Positions 63,701-64,000 of a stretch of DNA of 64,000 bases are shown here, piece after piece. Source of the DNA: Clusia tigrina (lineage: Eukaryota > Arthropoda > Insecta > Diptera > Clusiidae); NCBI GenBank assembly GCA_920105625.2, contig OV050032.1, forward strand, positions 77,171,879 through 77,235,878. Reading direction: 5' to 3'. The position numbers were made by a program, and so were the translations under genes. The notes beneath the pieces are model-generated. The model was given only the letters and a program-made list of their open reading frames with translations, had not been told where the DNA came from and did no database searches. The stretch's first letter is position 1, and each line of letters starts with the position of its first letter.

Positions 63701-64000
63701 AAGATTTTATGAAGCTGCAGGAAAAAGTTACAAGCATTTGATTGTTGCAAACTTTGTTACGTATAGGACGCACCGCACAGAAGTTAGGGCCATTTGAAGT
63801 TTTAGCAGTATTTGATTTGGGACTCAAGGGTAGTATAGCTATGAGCGATAGCTTAAATTGACAAGAGGGTCGAGTACATTATTGTCACAAAATTTCAAGG
63901 TTTTATGACGCTCCAGTAAAAAGTTACAAGCATTTGAATATTGCAATCTCTGATAGGTATAGGACGCACCGTACAGAAATCAGGGCCACTTGAAGTTTTA
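60700..64000 (+). repeat. Satellite array, subfamily B (right of the retrotransposon, runs off the window)
   Basis: About 17 further subfamily B units resume exactly where the array was interrupted at 56,170, after a 5-bp duplication. The block 61,458 to about 62,060 is repeated at 62,633 to about 63,235 (shift 1,175 bp, six units), sharing TTTGGTTTGGG, GGGAGCACTGGACAG and CCAAGCAGTTGAA. The first 362 bp (60,700-61,061) recur at 63,639-64,000 (shift 2,939 bp, fifteen units). The array end is not in the window. Confidence 0.95.

Noticed and set aside
1..64000. A CRISPR-like or bacterial repeat array
   Set aside because: The repeats are contiguous without unique spacers, the unit is 196 bp, and the embedded element is a eukaryotic Copia retrotransposon.
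1..64000. A CENP-B-box-like motif in the monomer
   Set aside because: I found no match to the CENP-B box core pattern in the consensus, so centromere function cannot be argued from sequence.

Overview
This window is almost entirely a tandem satellite DNA array with a monomer of about 196 bp, repeated roughly 300 times. One Ty1/copia-class LTR retrotransposon of 4,529 bp interrupts it. I see no host gene, rRNA, tRNA, CRISPR array or bacterial feature. The organism is a eukaryote. A megasatellite holding a Copia-type element fits pericentromeric or other constitutive heterochromatin of an animal, most likely an arthropod or insect; the host assignment is inference from the style of the element, not something the sequence proves.

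Layout. Positions 1 to about 49,597 are satellite subfamily A: an AT-rich monomer of 195-197 bp with a CTCGAG site in most units and the junction word ATAGCTTTGAGCGATAGC. Monomers are head-to-tail on one strand and are organised into nested higher-order repeats (HORs). Shifts of 4,314, 3,922, 1,569, 1,758, 3,436, 3,043, 2,111, 588 and 2,021 bp can be read off from shared private variants. Several short monomers (72, 101, 149, 190 bp) travel with these HORs. At about 49,597 the array changes, within a single monomer, to subfamily B (TTTGATTGTTGC, GTATAGGACGCACC, ATAGCTATGAGCGATAGC). B is more diverged between units and continues to the window end, with its own HORs (1,345, 1,175 and 2,939 bp).

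Positions 56,171-60,699 hold the retrotransposon, transcribed from the minus strand. It has two 199-bp LTRs (TGTT...AACA) that differ at one base, a 5-bp target-site duplication (ATAGC), a polypurine tract and a Gag-protease-integrase-reverse transcriptase-RNase H region of about 1,290 codons. The coding region is broken twice: a frameshift inside the integrase core and an in-frame TAA between reverse transcriptase and RNase H. A homologous HOR copy at 63,639-63,643 keeps the empty target site, so the insertion history can be read within this one window.

How the parts work together: the element's LTRs would supply promoter and poly(A) signals and its polyprotein the proteins for retrotransposition, but this copy could move only with proteins supplied in trans. 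The satellite shows no sign of coding; its short open frames are a by-product of homogenised repeats whose length (196 = 3x65+1) changes frame every unit. The interesting biology is array evolution: nested HORs, recurrent deletions at short direct repeats, a sharp A/B junction, and a dated transposon insertion.
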